A stretch of 64,000 nt of DNA from the NCBI GenBank assembly GCA_007844125.1, contig CM017556.1:72226193-72290192 (forward strand). The letters run 5' to 3'. Positions 1 to 48,384 of this stretch are shown here, piece by piece (the first letter of the stretch is position 1; the number at the start of each line of letters is the position of its first letter). The notes below the pieces were generated by a model. It was not told the origin of the DNA. It was given only the letters and a program-made list of their open reading frames with translations, and searched no databases. The DNA is from Sinonovacula constricta. Its lineage: Eukaryota > Mollusca > Bivalvia > Cardiida > Solecurtidae. Made by a program: the position numbers and the translations under genes.

Positions 1-371
1 ATCCAGCGAACACTTTTTTTATTGATGGCTTACATTTCTGTGTAAAGTATTTCCTATCTGCGCCACGCTGCACAGTCTTTTAAACTAAGAAAACCACGAG
101 ACCACTAACTTTTAGCGATCACGGTACATCAACAGGGTTATCGGCTCGGACGTTGGTATCTATTTAAGCAAAAATCTCCATCATATTATTTATTGATTCA
201 GAAAGAATGAGCATTAAGAACATCTTTTTCACTATTCGTACTGTTCAAAAATTGAGAACCAATTTATGCGAAAGCACGAGTCTACCCAGAAATAATGCCC
301 AAATTCCCCCAAACAGGGATAAGCTTTTTGTTTATTGTATTTGATATAGGCAATCTGTTGGATAGCACCAT
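1..371 (+). mobile_element. MITE family 1, copy A (cut by window edge)
   Basis: Shares the internal motifs TATTTCCTATCTG.GCCACGCTGCA, ACGT.G.TATCTATTTAAGC and the terminal GGCAAxCTGTxGGATA-CACC with the other copies. The right end is at 371, followed by TTAA-like sequence. Degenerate. Confidence 0.6.
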
Positions 372-2175
372 TAATTCCACACCCATTTTACTCTCATGGC
401 AATTTAACATTTTAGTTTTCAGAGGCTTCGCATTGACTAAGTTCATCAAGATCCTTGTTCAAAGCGCTTCCTTCGGTGTTCACGGAAGACGATGGTTTAC
501 CTTACAAAGTCCAAGACATTCAGCACTATATAGTACTTAAACTTTTAACACATATTGTGACAACCAACATCTGAAATCACGTATATCTTACAATACATTT
601 ATCCTATACTAGTAAATTACTTGCCTACGAAAATTGCCACAACTTAGGAATGGACTTATCTAGAAACCTAAATAATGTTCAATTTGCTTTAATTTCCATG
701 CTTACATCTAGCATATAAACAATATTACTCTACTTATGGTCACGTTTTCGTAAATTTCATAGACATCTTTCTGTTTATGTTGTTGCTTAAAATTTTCTTT
801 CACATTGTTTCCCTGAAGTTGCGGTATAAAACGCCCAATGCTTACAGTTATGTAGTCATTGTTGTTGTTTTTACATTTAGAGTTACAACATCCCATTCTC
901 TGTATCAATCATTACTTTTGTTTGTTTTTTGGTTGGTGATTTTGATGTGTTCATTTTGTGCTTTCAATGTTCTTTTAGTATTGTTGTTTTTAAAATATTA
1001 TTTTCCTTCTTACGTACACCATGCACTACTTGATAACTTTACTGCTGACTTTTATTGACGTTCCTATGACAACCTTGTTGTTATAAGCATTACCAACATA
1101 TTTTATTAATATATTTACTGTATTATTATGACCATTAACATATGTACACAAAATATCATGCCCTCTTTTATGCGTGTTTGTTAAATGCATTGTTTATTTT
1201 ATAATTATGTCCTTGATCATTGAGACTTAATATAATGTTTCTAATGTATGCACCGATGGCTGTTTATGTTTTCTTAGACTGTTCGACTATTATTCCTATG
1301 TTCTCATAAATGAACTGATCGCATATTAAGCATGCAGAATGCTCCTTTACATTGTATATATTAATGGTGACATACAGATTCATTTGGGCCGGTGCATATT
1401 TATTTGAATAATAGTTTGCCTATAACATTGTTAATAGTACACATGTCACAATAAATCACCCCAACCGCACCACATTTGAATAAAACTATTTTAGTCATGA
1501 TCCTGTCCGTTTGCTTTGTATTCCTGAGATGTGTCTTGTTTTTCTAAGATGCAATATTCTATTTTTTACACCATAAACACTTCAGATACTGCATTATGGC
1601 GCTGAAAAAAGTATGCAGGAAAATTCGTGACCAAAAGTGAAGAGACGTAAAATACATTAACAATGCTTAAAATGTTTTAAAATTATGTAGGATACATTTA
1701 AACATTTTTTCCGCTGGAGTACTAATACAGTTAGTGAATTTTAGGCTCCTATCGACATGGTCCACTTCACACGAAAGAAAATGAATACTTATGATTGTGT
1801 TCGGCAAACGTTATTGTTAAATAAGATATGTTAAATAAGATATAACCTATCCATGTATACAAAACGTTATATGGCGAACGAATATACGCATACGTCTGTT
1901 ATTCATTTTAAACGTATTACACTTTACAGTGAAAGATTATGGTGTCATTATATCGGCCCTTTAATATGGTGTCGACTGAGAAATGTGCATTATTTTTATA
2001 CATGATGTTATCAGTCAAATTTTATCTTAGTTCAGGTTAATCTGGTATGTTAATATTTATACCAGTCCAGTCGATATACGAGTTACAACTGTTTTGGCTG
2101 CCTTTATCTAAGGCAATTAAGCACTTGATGTAAAGAACTTGACAAACAAGGTAATAAGCAGATCAGCCAGCTTTA
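372..2175. other. Intergenic, AT-rich, nothing recognised
   Basis: Only short frames without coding character. No repeats beyond short A/T runs. Confidence 0.6.
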
Positions 2176-2649
2176 CAGGTGGTCATCGACCTTTTGAAGA
2201 AAAGTTTTTTCTCAAATAACAAAATGAGTCAGTTTGTCTGAAAAGGTCCTGCAAAATGTCGTTCATTGATGCACTAGATCGGTATGAACAGTGACGCATA
2301 AATCCACACTCGTCATTGCAAATATGTATTTCCTATCTGAGCTACGCTGCAGGGATACATGTAGCTATTTTTAGATTAGTTTTGAGATAACGTTATATCG
2401 TCCACTGTGACGTCGATATCTCTTTTTTAACAGTGACCTTTATGGTGCTTATTTAAACATTTGTGAAAAATGATAATTAAGTGTGTTTTCTTTCCGGTTT
2501 TTACTGTATAACAATAGATGTAGTGTCGAAAATGGTCTTTACTAACACAAAAGTATGAGTTTTTGCAGAAATTATGGCCATATTACCCAAAGCAGTGGAA
2601 ATATATCGTTACTTGTATTTGATAAAGGCAAACTATCGGATACCACCTT
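2176..2649 (+). mobile_element. MITE family 1, copy B
   Basis: Left terminus AGGTGGTCATCGACC, right terminus CTATCGGATACCACCTT then TAAA. The internal motifs CCTGCAAAATG.CGTTCATTGATGCACTAGA and TTTCCTATCTGAGC.ACGCTGCA are shared with copies F, J and K. No transposase. The apparent small reading frame at 2574-2759 lies in its right end. Confidence 0.7.
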
Positions 2650-2779
2650 TAAATGGGACCTGTTTGATCAGGAACTTATTTGTGCGGTTCATTCGTTATC
2701 AGTGCGTCGTATCATCGACTGATAAAGATGTTTTTGGAACGTTTGGCACAAACTGTTAATAGGCATCACATGTCTAATC

Positions 2780-3465
2780 ACACGTCATAAAACATGTCAC
2801 ATCACTTGTCACATCACTTGTCACATCACATGTCACATCACTTGTCACATCATTTGTTACATCACTTGTCACATCACTTGTCACATCACTTGTCACATCA
2901 CATGTCACAACACTTGTCACATCACTTGTCACATCACTTGTAACATCGCTTGTCACATCACTTGTCACATCACTTGTCACATCACATGTCACATCACTTG
3001 TCACATCACATGTCACAACACTTGTCACATCACTTGTCACATCACTTGTAACATCGCTTGTCACATCACATGTCACATCACTTGTCACATCATTTGTTAC
3101 ATCACTTGTCACATCACTTGTCACATCACTTGTCACATCACATGTCACAACACTTGTCACATCACTTGTCACATCACTTGTAACATCGCTTGTTACATCA
3201 CTTGTCACATCACTTGTCACATCACTTGTCACATCACATGTCACATCACTTGTAACATCACTTGTCACATCACTTGTCACATCACTTGACACATCCTATG
3301 TCACATCACTTGTCACATCACATGTCACATCACATGTCACATCACTTGTCACATCACTTGTCACATCACATGTCACATCACATGCCACATCACATGTCAC
3401 ATCACTTGTCACATTACTTGTCACATCCTATGTCACATCACTTGTCACATCGCTTTGTAACACCA
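2780..3465. repeat. 12-bp satellite (CACTTGTCACAT)n
   Basis: About 57 units of CACTTGTCACAT with CACATGTCACAT, TAACATCG and AACACTTG variants. The variants recur in blocks (for example 2836-2960 and 3084-3200), showing higher-order duplication. The unit is a multiple of three, so VTSD and SHHL open frames appear on both strands; not coding. Confidence 0.95.
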
Positions 3466-4399
3466 TTGACATTGGCACCAAAATGTGTTTAAACTTGCAA
3501 ACTTTAGCGCATTCTATAAATAGACACAGGTGACACTCGTTGTTAGTCTCCTCGATGCTAGGGCACTTCACAACTAGACGATTTGCTTCCGCGTTGTAAA
3601 ATAATACCGATTACTCATTAAAAGATACACTCGTATTTTGAATACAGATTAATGGAACTTATGAAAACAAGGGAAAGATATGCGGAGGTGGTGAGTTTTT
3701 AGAGAACAAAATTTATTTAACGTTTATATTTGGAAAAACACAACTTGTAAGAATTAATGCACCGAAAGATTACATGTTTACGCCAAGTCAGTAATTTTTG
3801 ACACCGATTAAATGGCATTTATTCACCTGTCATGAAATTTGGTAAACTTAAAAAATCACTTTGTAGAATGGGCCGCAAACTTCAGCCAATACTTGTTTAC
3901 TTTAGCGCAATCATAGATTACTAAATACAGCTAAATAATGTTATAATGTGTAGGACAACACTAATTATTGCTAGTTGGTTATGTGTGGATCCACCTATGA
4001 TCTATTAACTTACCAATTCTACAATAATTTGCGTTTAAATTTTTACAATAAACACCAGTTTGTTTTCCACGACTTGCTGAGATATTTATCCTGACTTACA
4101 TTGAGTCGGCCTTTGTAACTATGTTAAAGGGAGGTTAGGCAGCAACGCCGAAATATCTTCATGAATGTAATACAATGATTAAACGATTAATTGACGTGAT
4201 CGTAATAGACATTGACTTCACTACTTTGATGTATTAGGTATTCCACGTATGATTACAATTTACATCAACCCTGTGTGACTTGTCTGGATGTCGCACCTAA
4301 AAGAAATAGTTCATTTTATCAACATCACGCGGCGCACCTTATAAACGTGAATCATAGTTCTCCGAATTGAATTTAAGTAGAACCGGTATTATCAATATT

Positions 4400-4878
4400 T
4401 AACTTGGCATTTATAAACGAAAGATTACAAAACATTGACCAGCAAACAATGTATCTTGAGATATCCAATGGTTCCATTTACCTAAATTAAATATAGATGG
4501 AACAATATCATAACCATGTTATTTCGGGAGAATGTAGCATAAGCTCATATTTTAGTTTTTCTCAACGACCTCAATTGTTATCTTGTACAAACTGTGAAAT
4601 AAATTCGCTCTATGTGAGCTTTCTTTTCAGATCTATAAATAAGCATGACATCTGCTACACTGTATATTGGCGTGAGCGTTTTCATGTGATCTGAAAAGTA
4701 ACTGTGCTGTGTCGTACAGATAGACGATACATGTTTGTAGTGTAGAGTCTGCTGTTATACTTTACTTTTCACATAGATGTAGGACAGCATATCGCGGTGT
4801 TTTTTTTTTCTTTTGGGTTAGAGTAATTGTTTTGGTAGTATGAGATATAACTTGGCGCGAACTGTCGGATAACACGTT
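4400..4878 (-). mobile_element. MITE family 1, degenerate copy C
   Basis: The right end ACTGTCGGATAACACGTTAA and internal GATACATGTTTGTAGTG and TTTTCAGATCTATAAATAAG correspond to copy E in the same orientation. The left boundary is not clear. Confidence 0.45.
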
Positions 4879-5009
4879 AAACATGCTACACAAGTACTTA
4901 AAATAATTGTGTCTCTCTCATGCAACCAAATTATTATTGCAACATAAAAATAACACTCTAAATGATGTTTATTGGTGACCTCAATGTATATCCATGTGAA
5001 AAGTAAAAT

Positions 5010-5494
<485 letters not shown>

Positions 5495-6137
5495 TGTTTC
5501 AACCGTTAAACAGCATGCAGATTTATTTGGCAATGTTTAACACACAAACTACCAAAAAGTATGTGGATTAAAAAATTACACTTTTTATTAATTTGAACAT
5601 AGCACAATGATTCTTCAGAACAAAACATAAAAATATATGCCAAGATCTTTAACCCAAGATAAGTCTTCTTTGTTGTTGTGATGTTTTTATTTATTTAAAC
5701 TTTAATAGTTTAAGAAGCTAACAGTACTGTTGACCGATCACAGACCACGCCACGAAAAAACAATCGAATTCCCGGGACCCGATCGGTTAGTCATACTAGG
5801 CCATTTTTTCTATTTAAAAGATGAATAGTAATTACACTTTTAACAACTGTTTTAAACGACCTACAGGTAGATGTGTTAAATTCAGTTGTATTTTTCTTGG
5901 ACAATTTGTACAGTGTGCCTATTCTAAATTAGGCTTTCATGTGGATCAAACCGATAGTTTACTAGTCTATCAAGGCAAGGTGAAGACAAATTTTGCCAAG
6001 GTATTTTTCTTATTTTCAAATGTAATATATTTCGCCTATCCCTTGCATCATACCTCCTCAAATAACACAGTATTTGCAACACGTTATCACGTTTTCAAGC
6101 GATTGACAGTTCATTTATTGTCAGTGTTGACGACTGA

Positions 6138-9100
6138 CCATCATCTACACTGACCATCGGCTCAACACTGACCATCATGGCCCCACACTGACCATCATGG
6201 CTCAACACTGACCACCATGACTCAACACTGACCATCATGGCTCAACACTGACCCTCATGGCTCAACACTGACCATCATGGCTCAACACTGACCATCATGG
6301 CTCAACACTGGCCATCATGGCTCAACATTGATCATGATGGCTCGACACTGACCATCATGGCTCAACACTGACCACCATGACTCAACACTGACCATCATGG
6401 CTCAACACTGACCATCATGGCTCAACACTGACCATCATGACTCAACACTGACCATCATGGCTCAACACTGACCATCATGGCTCTACACTGACTATCATGG
6501 CTCTACACTGACCATCATGGCTCTACACTGACCATCATGGCTCTACACTGACCATCATGGCTCAACACTGACCATCATGGCTCTACACTGACCATCATGG
6601 CTCTACACTGACCATCATTGCTCAACACGGACCATCATGGCTCAACACTGACCATCATGGCTCAACACTGACCATCATGGCTCAACACTGACCATCATGG
6701 CTCAACACTGACCATCATGGCTCAACACTGACCATCATGGCTCTACACTGACCATCATGGCTCTACACTGACCATCATGGCTCAACACTGACCATCATGG
6801 CTCAACACTGACCATCATGACACAACACTGACCATCATGGCTCTACACTGACCATCATGGCTCTACACTGACCATCATGGCTCAACACTGACCATCATGA
6901 CTCAACACTGACCATTGTGGCTCAACACTGACCATTACGGCTCTACACTGACCCTCATGGCTCATCACTGACCATCATGGCTCAACACTGACCATCATGG
7001 CTCAACACTGACCATCATGGCTCATCACTGACCATCATGGCTCAACACTGACCATCATGGCTCAACACTGACCATCATGGCTCAACACTGACCATCATGG
7101 CTACACTGACCATCATGGCTCAACACTGACCATCATGGCTCAACACTGACTCAACACTGACCATCATGGCTCAACAGTGACCATCATGGCACAACACTGA
7201 CCATCATGGCTCAACACTGACCATCATGGCTCTACAATGACCATCATGGCTCAACACTGACCATCATGGCTCAACACTGACCATCATGACACAACACTGA
7301 CCATCATGGCCATGGCTCAACACTGACCATCATGGCTCATCACTGACCATCATGGCTCAACACTGACCATCATGGCTCAACACTGACCATCATGGCTACA
7401 CTGACCATCATGACACAACACTGACCATCATGGCTCAACACTGACCATCATGGCTCAACACTGACCATCATGGCTCTACACTGAACATCATGGCTCTACA
7501 CTGACCATCATGGCTCTACACTGACCATCATGGCTCAACACTGACCATCATGGCTCTACACTGACCATCATGGCTCTACACTGACCATCATTGCTCAACA
7601 CAGACCATCATGGCTCAACACTGACCATCATGGCTCAACACTGACCATCATGGCTAAACACTGACCATCATGGCTCAACACTGACCATCATGGCTCAACA
7701 CTGACCATCATGGCTCTACACTGACCATCATGGCTCTACACTGACCATCATGGCTCTACACTGACCATCATGGCTCAACACTGACCATCATGGCTCTACA
7801 ATGACCATCATGGCTCAACACTGACCATCATGGCTCAACACTGACCATCATGACACAACACTGACCATCATGGCTCATCACTGACCATCATGGCTCAACA
7901 CTGACCATCATGGCTCAACACTGACCATCATTGCTCATCACTGACCATCATGGCTCAACACTGACCATCATGGCTCAACACTGACCATCATGGCTACACT
8001 GACCATCATGGCTCAACACTGACCATCATGGCTCAACACTGACTCAACACTGACCATCATGGCTCAACACTGACCATCATGGCTCTACAATGACCATCAT
8101 GGCTCAACACTGACCATCATGGCTCAACACTGACCATCATGACACAACACTGACCATCATGGCCATGGCTCAACACTGACCATCATGGCTCATCACTGAC
8201 CATCATGGCTCAACACTGACCATCATGGCTCAACACTGACCATCATGGCTCAACACTGACCATCATGGCTACACTGACCATCATGACACAACACTGACTC
8301 AACACTGACCATCATGACTACACTGACCATCATGACACAACACTGACCATCATGGCTCAACACTGACTCAACACTGACCATCATGGCTCAACACTGACCA
8401 TCATGGCTACACTGACCATCATGGCTCAACACTGACTCAACACTGACCATCATGGCTCAACACTGACCCTCATGGCTCAACACTGACCATCATGGCTCAA
8501 CACTGACCATCATGGCTCAACACTGACTCAACACTGACTCAACACTGACCATCATGGCTCAACACTGACTCAACACTGACCATCATGGCTCAACACTGAC
8601 CATCATGGCTCAACACTGACCATCATGGCTCAACACTGACCATCATGGCTCAACACTGACTCAACACTGACTCAACACTGACCATCATGGCTCAACACTG
8701 ACTCAACACTGACCATCATGGCCATGGCTCAACACTGACCATCATGGCTCAACACTGACTCAACACTGACTCAACACTGACCATCATGGCTCAACACTGA
8801 CTCAACACTGACCATCATGGCTCAACACTGACCATCATGGCCATGGCTCAACACTGACCATCATGGCTCAACACTGACCATCATGGCCATGGCTCAACAC
8901 TGACCATCATGGCTCAACACTGACTCAACACTGACCATCAAGGCTCAACACTGACTCAACACTGACTCAACACTGACCATCATGGCTCAACACTGACTCA
9001 ACACTGACTCAACACTGACCATCATGGCTCAACACTGACCCTCATGGCTCAACACTGACCCTCATGGCTCAACACTGACCATCATGGCTCAACACTGACT

Positions 9101-9545
9101 CAACACTGACCATCATGGCTACACTGACCATCATGGCTCAACACTGACTCAACACTGACCATCATGGCTCAACACTGACCATCATGGCTCAACACTGACC
9201 ATCATGGCTCAACACTGACCATCATGGCTACACTGACCATCATGACACAACACTGACTCAACACTGACCATCATGGCTACACTGACCATCATGACACAAC
9301 ACTGACCATCATGGCTCAACACTGACTCAACACTGACCATCATGACTCAACACTGACCCTCATGGCTCAACACTGACCATCATGGCTCAACACTGACCAT
9401 CATGACTCAACACTGACCATCATGACTCAACACTGACCATCATGGCTCAACACTGACTCAACACTGGCCATCATGGCTTAACACTGACCATCGAGGCTCA
9501 ACACTGACCATCATGGCTCAATACTGACCATCATGGCTCAACGAA
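6138..9545. repeat. 20-bp minisatellite array, 3.4 kb
   Basis: Unit CTCAACACTGACCATCATGG, about 170 copies. To about 7090 the array is regular 20-mers with CTCT/CTCA and GACAC/GGCTC variants. Beyond that it is a mosaic with an 18-bp unit (missing two bases), an 11-bp short unit CTCAACACTGA, and 6-bp CCATGG insertions. Blocks repeat as higher-order units. No gene inside. Confidence 0.97.
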
Positions 9546-11589
9546 CCGTCTAGGAACTATTTATGTTTTACAATTAATTGACCATCAGTGATTAAACAAT
9601 CCGTATGTCTGTAGCAAAGTAGAAACAATTCTAAAGAACAGTTTACGTTTCGTGTTTAACATTTGAACTAATCCCTTTCTTTAGGTTTATCTCGTTTAGT
9701 CCTCAGGTAGCCACATGAGGACAACATTGTTATTCTATTTGCTGTTTAAATGGCATGTTATTGTTATTTGTTATTTCAATTATTACAATAATGCTTATCA
9801 TACTTATTTATTTTTTGTTTAATCTCGACTGTTGTAAAGCCTATTGTATGTAAGCAGCGTAGTCTATAAGACATGGTCATATGGTCAACCTTTATACATG
9901 AAATACATTATCATGAAACAGTTCACAAGTAAAAGATAAAATAAAACGAACAGATTTTCTTCCTCATATGAACATACAAGTGTAAAAATAATGCTTTTGT
10001 ATTTTTTTATTCTAAATATACACAATAAAATCTTCTGCAAACTTAAACATGTAAAAACAATATGTTATGATAAAATTATAAGGAAATATTCACAATATAT
10101 ACGTATGGTATTGGTGTATGATAAAGCTACATGTGATGTCAATCAGAAATTGAGCTGATAAATTAATCATTTTTACTTTTGAGAAATCTGTAAAATCAAT
10201 CGAATATAAGATAAGTTATTTAACACACTTGTCTATATGTACATTGTTATAAACAAATAATTAATTATGTACATTTTCAAACATCACTAAGTCGAAATTA
10301 CCTTGCCATGTTGCATGTAAAAGCAAAATGACAATGAAATTTGAAGAAAAAAAGCATAGAAATATTATTTCTATCTTTATATTTATTTTACTATTTAAAA
10401 TATAATGCTGCAGTGTATATTAAACAAGACAATCCATAGAATTCATAACATCTAACAAAGGTTAGCACGTGGATAAATGAATTATTTTCTTGCAAGCGCT
10501 GACTACATTGTTATGAAAACTTTCTTTTGTAAATCTAGTGAATAAAATACTTCATATTGGTTCATAATCCTCACTTAGGTGATGAAAACTTGAATCGGTG
10601 AGTCTCACAGCTATTATGCTAAACACACACACACTATACGGTTGTACTTAGATGTTAAACATTCATTCTCTTTACTATACTAGCAACATTTTTTAATAGG
10701 AATTAACATTACGTGTATAATAAGGTATATTCTGATCTATCGTCACACAATACGAATAAGGTCTCCGTGTTATAACCATCTGGCGTGCACACGTTAGCAT
10801 TATAGGGTAGCTCTATACAAATATTTTCATATTGCTTTGGGGACAGATTATCATGAAAAGAGCACACAGCGATTATATAAAATATTTAAACGCCAGGCTA
10901 TACTAAAAGTAAAATGGTGTGACAAGTGAGTAATCCACCAGATACATAATAATGTAGGGGAGGTAATCGACCAGAAGCAGTATGGTGTAGGGGAGATAAT
11001 CAATTCTTAAATAGTGCCAATACAGTGGCGACACAATTGCATGTATTATAAATAATATCTATACAAATATTAAATCTCGAAACACAATTCTCCGCCCATG
11101 TTGTTCAATTGCGTTAATAACATTACGATGCATTAAAGGAACACTAGATAACCACACGTTCATATTAAACAAATTTAACATAAATTGTTCTTATACACGT
11201 CTTAAATAATTCATAGACCCTTGCATTTACCATACACAAGTAATATATAAAACAAGTTACTCGTATCAGTTTAGGAGATGACATTATTTCCTAATTAACA
11301 GAAATAAACGTGGTTTTTTAAAAAGCTCGTATGTATTCAGAATCTTTATTTATAAGCCCAATCAGCCGGTTCACATGTTTCTAGAGTTAAGGTTTATTCT
11401 ACATTTGCTTGATAGGTCATGTACACGAATGCAATGTACAAACATGAACAATATATTATTGCCAAACATAACTGCACAAGTCCGTAAATATACGGGGTTT
11501 TTACACACAATAAAACAATTTTTTTATTGAAACAGATTTGGTGTGCTGTCAAAAGCCTCTAAAAATAAAACAACTTGCACACAAGATAC
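9546..11589. other. Intergenic, AT-rich, nothing recognised
   Basis: No open frame of note. A GTAGGGGAG(G/A)TAATC motif occurs twice near 10955-11000. Otherwise unstructured AT-rich DNA. Confidence 0.6.
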
Positions 11590-12965
11590 ATGACCTGGCT
11601 AATTAACATTGCATCAACCCACACAATTTACGTGATCTGGACTAATAAAATTACAACACCACACACTCTGCACGATCTGGACCATAACATTGTATCCACA
11701 CACAATTTACATGATCTGTGTCTTTAACATCGCGACATCACACAAATTGCATGATCTGTGTCATTAACATCGCGACATCACACAAATTACATGATCTGTG
11801 TCATTAACATCGCGACATCACACAATTTACATGATCTGTGTCATTAACATCGCGACATCACACAATTTACATGATCTGTGTCATTAACATCGTGACATCA
11901 CACAATTTGCTGGCATACACAATTTACATGATATAGTCATTGATACAGCATACAATTTGCCTGGTCTGGTCAGTAAGATCACACACACTTTACATGATCT
12001 AGTCATTGGCATCGCACACAACTTTCGTGGTCTTGACCATTAACATTACACCAGCGCATAATTGACATGATCTGGATCAATTAACATTTGGCAGCAACGC
12101 ACATTTTACTGAATCATTAACTTCGAGACATCATACAATTGACATTATCTGGACAATTAACTTTGTAACGATCCCGCCATTTACGTAATCTTGACCATTA
12201 GCATTGCGACTATCTGCACGTTTTACATGATCTTGCTCATTGACATCGCATTAACACTCACGATACATGATCTGACCCATTTAAATTGCTTAAAACACAC
12301 ACATGATACATGGTCTGTACAATTAACATTATAATTAGACACACACACATGATATATGGTCTGTACAATTAACATTGTAATTAGACACACATGATACATG
12401 GTCTGTACAATTAGCATTATAATTAGACACACACACACATGATATATGGTCTGTACAATTAACATTGTAATTAGACACACACATGATACATGGTCTGTAC
12501 AATTAACATTGTAATTAGACATACATGATATATGGTCTGTACAATTAACATTATAATTAGACACACACATGATATATGGTCTGTACAATTAACATTGTAA
12601 TTAGACACACACATGATATATGGTCTGTACAATTAACATTATAATTAGACACACACATGATATATGGTCTGTACAATTAACATTATAATTAGACACATGA
12701 TATATGGTCTGTACAATTAACATTGTAATTAGACACACACTTGATCTGACCAAAAAACATTTAATGCACACAAGATACATGCTTTTGGCCATTAATATTG
12801 TATTAATACACACCTGATACATGGTATGAATCATTAACAGTGCAACAACTCATACCGTATACCCGATTTATGACATTAATATTTAATTAACAGACACAAG
12901 ATGGATAATCTGGGCCATTAACACACACAAGACACATGATCTGGCCGTTTGCATGAACACACACC
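11590..12965. repeat. ~40-45-bp array with homogenised core and decayed edges
   Basis: Units share ACATGATCTG..C.ATTAACAT followed by a CA-rich spacer. At 11690-11900 the unit is about 60 bp (CGCGACATCACACAA with TGATCTGTGTCATTAACAT). At 12290-12740 it is a tight 43-45-bp unit (TGATATATGGTCTGTACAAT, ATTAGACACACACA), about ten copies. Units on both sides diverge progressively. Minus-strand open frames are artefacts. Confidence 0.9.
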
Positions 12966-13332
12966 GTGTACATGATTTATGCCATTAACATTGCTAGAAT
13001 ATTTTGAATACGCTGGATAATACTGTGTACATGTATTAAACTTAACCATACGGAAATGAAAACTCGTTTCTAATTTCCCTGCAAACACTTTTACTATATT
13101 CTCCAAAAAGAAATTTGCAGCCGTCGGAATTTTGGACCGGGATCCTCATATAGAATAGGTGAGCACACTACCATTAAGTCTTTCAGTTGAACTCGACCCA
13201 TTCAAAATTCCTTAAAGATTTTGTTAATAGAAAATATCATAGAAGCTTCTGCTTAACTTAACTCCGTAAAAAACAAACAACTCGCGATTGGTAAAATGTC
13301 ACTAAACTTCATGTACCAGGCAAACGATTGGT

Positions 13333-13338
13333 TTTATT
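13333..13338 (-). terminator. Possible polyadenylation signal of gene 1
   Basis: AATAAA on the minus strand, about 305 bases after the stop codon of the tail exon. It is the nearest canonical hexamer seen downstream and gives a plausible 3' UTR length. Position and motif only; no transcript support. Confidence 0.4.
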
Positions 13339-13643
13339 GTCTTTAATTTTGTAGGTTTCACTCACTGACAGACAGAGCCCTTAAAGATCCTTTCCCGATG
13401 TCGCCAGTGCAGTGAGGACGATTGCCTTATAAGAAAGCCCATATTCTTTAAATGACGTTTTTCATTTAGAGCACAGTCAGCATGGTGTATTCTTTCAAAC
13501 AAACAAAAAGAGATGTCTCATTTATATACTTATATCGATTTAGAGAGCAAATCCGGGCTAAGTGTCAACCGCGTTACCATCCTGCAATGTTAGCATGTAA
13601 TTAATCAGTAACACAAACACTTTAAACAAAACCCTGTCATAGA

Positions 13644-47884
<34,241 letters not shown>

Positions 47885-48160
47885 TGTAGAAACACACTAA
47901 AGCATTTATGTATCCAAAAAGTTAAAGTGCCTTCAATATTTATTATGTTCAAATCAAATTAGAAGAACTCTAGTTCAAAGGTCTGCCCAATTAAGAGGCG
48001 GGTTTAATTCCTTAATCAAGGATTAATACAAGTCGCGGCTAACCGTGTCACGGTACGCGGGTTACTCGCATATTGCAATAGAACAGGTTCCCTAAACCAA
48101 CACTACTTAACTGATCGATTTTAACAATACTTTCTTGCCACCGTTTGTTCAGCTGTTAAA
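47885..48160 (-). promoter_or_regulatory. Putative promoter / 5' UTR of gene 1
   Basis: This short non-repetitive island lies between the signal-peptide exon and the 31-bp satellite. At 47972-47984 the plus strand reads AGTTCAAAGGTCT, one base from the DR1 consensus bound by HNF4/RXR-type nuclear receptors, about 90 bases upstream of the ATG. Next to it are ATTCCTTAATCAAGGATTAA-like paired homeodomain sites. A DR1 site would fit a gut or digestive-gland gene; that is inference. The transcription start is not determined. Confidence 0.4.
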
Positions 48161-48384
48161 CCCACGGTAGGGTGCGTTAGATCGTGTTTGCGTCACGGTG
48201 TAGACAGTAAGTGAAAATAGCCAAAACATTCCTCGACTGAGGAGACGATAGGCTGCTAGGCTAGCAGCTTGTTGACAGTGAGAGCGAGACTGTCCTGTAC
48301 CAGAAGTGTCTAGCAGGTAGCTGCAGGTGGAGCACAGGCATAAATAGAGACTGGTCAACAGGAGTACACTCAAATGTAACACAC

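Noticed and set aside
6138..9545. CRISPR-like regular repeats
   Set aside because: No unique spacers between repeats, eukaryotic context, and unit variants arranged as in minisatellites. The same applies to the 30- and 31-bp arrays.
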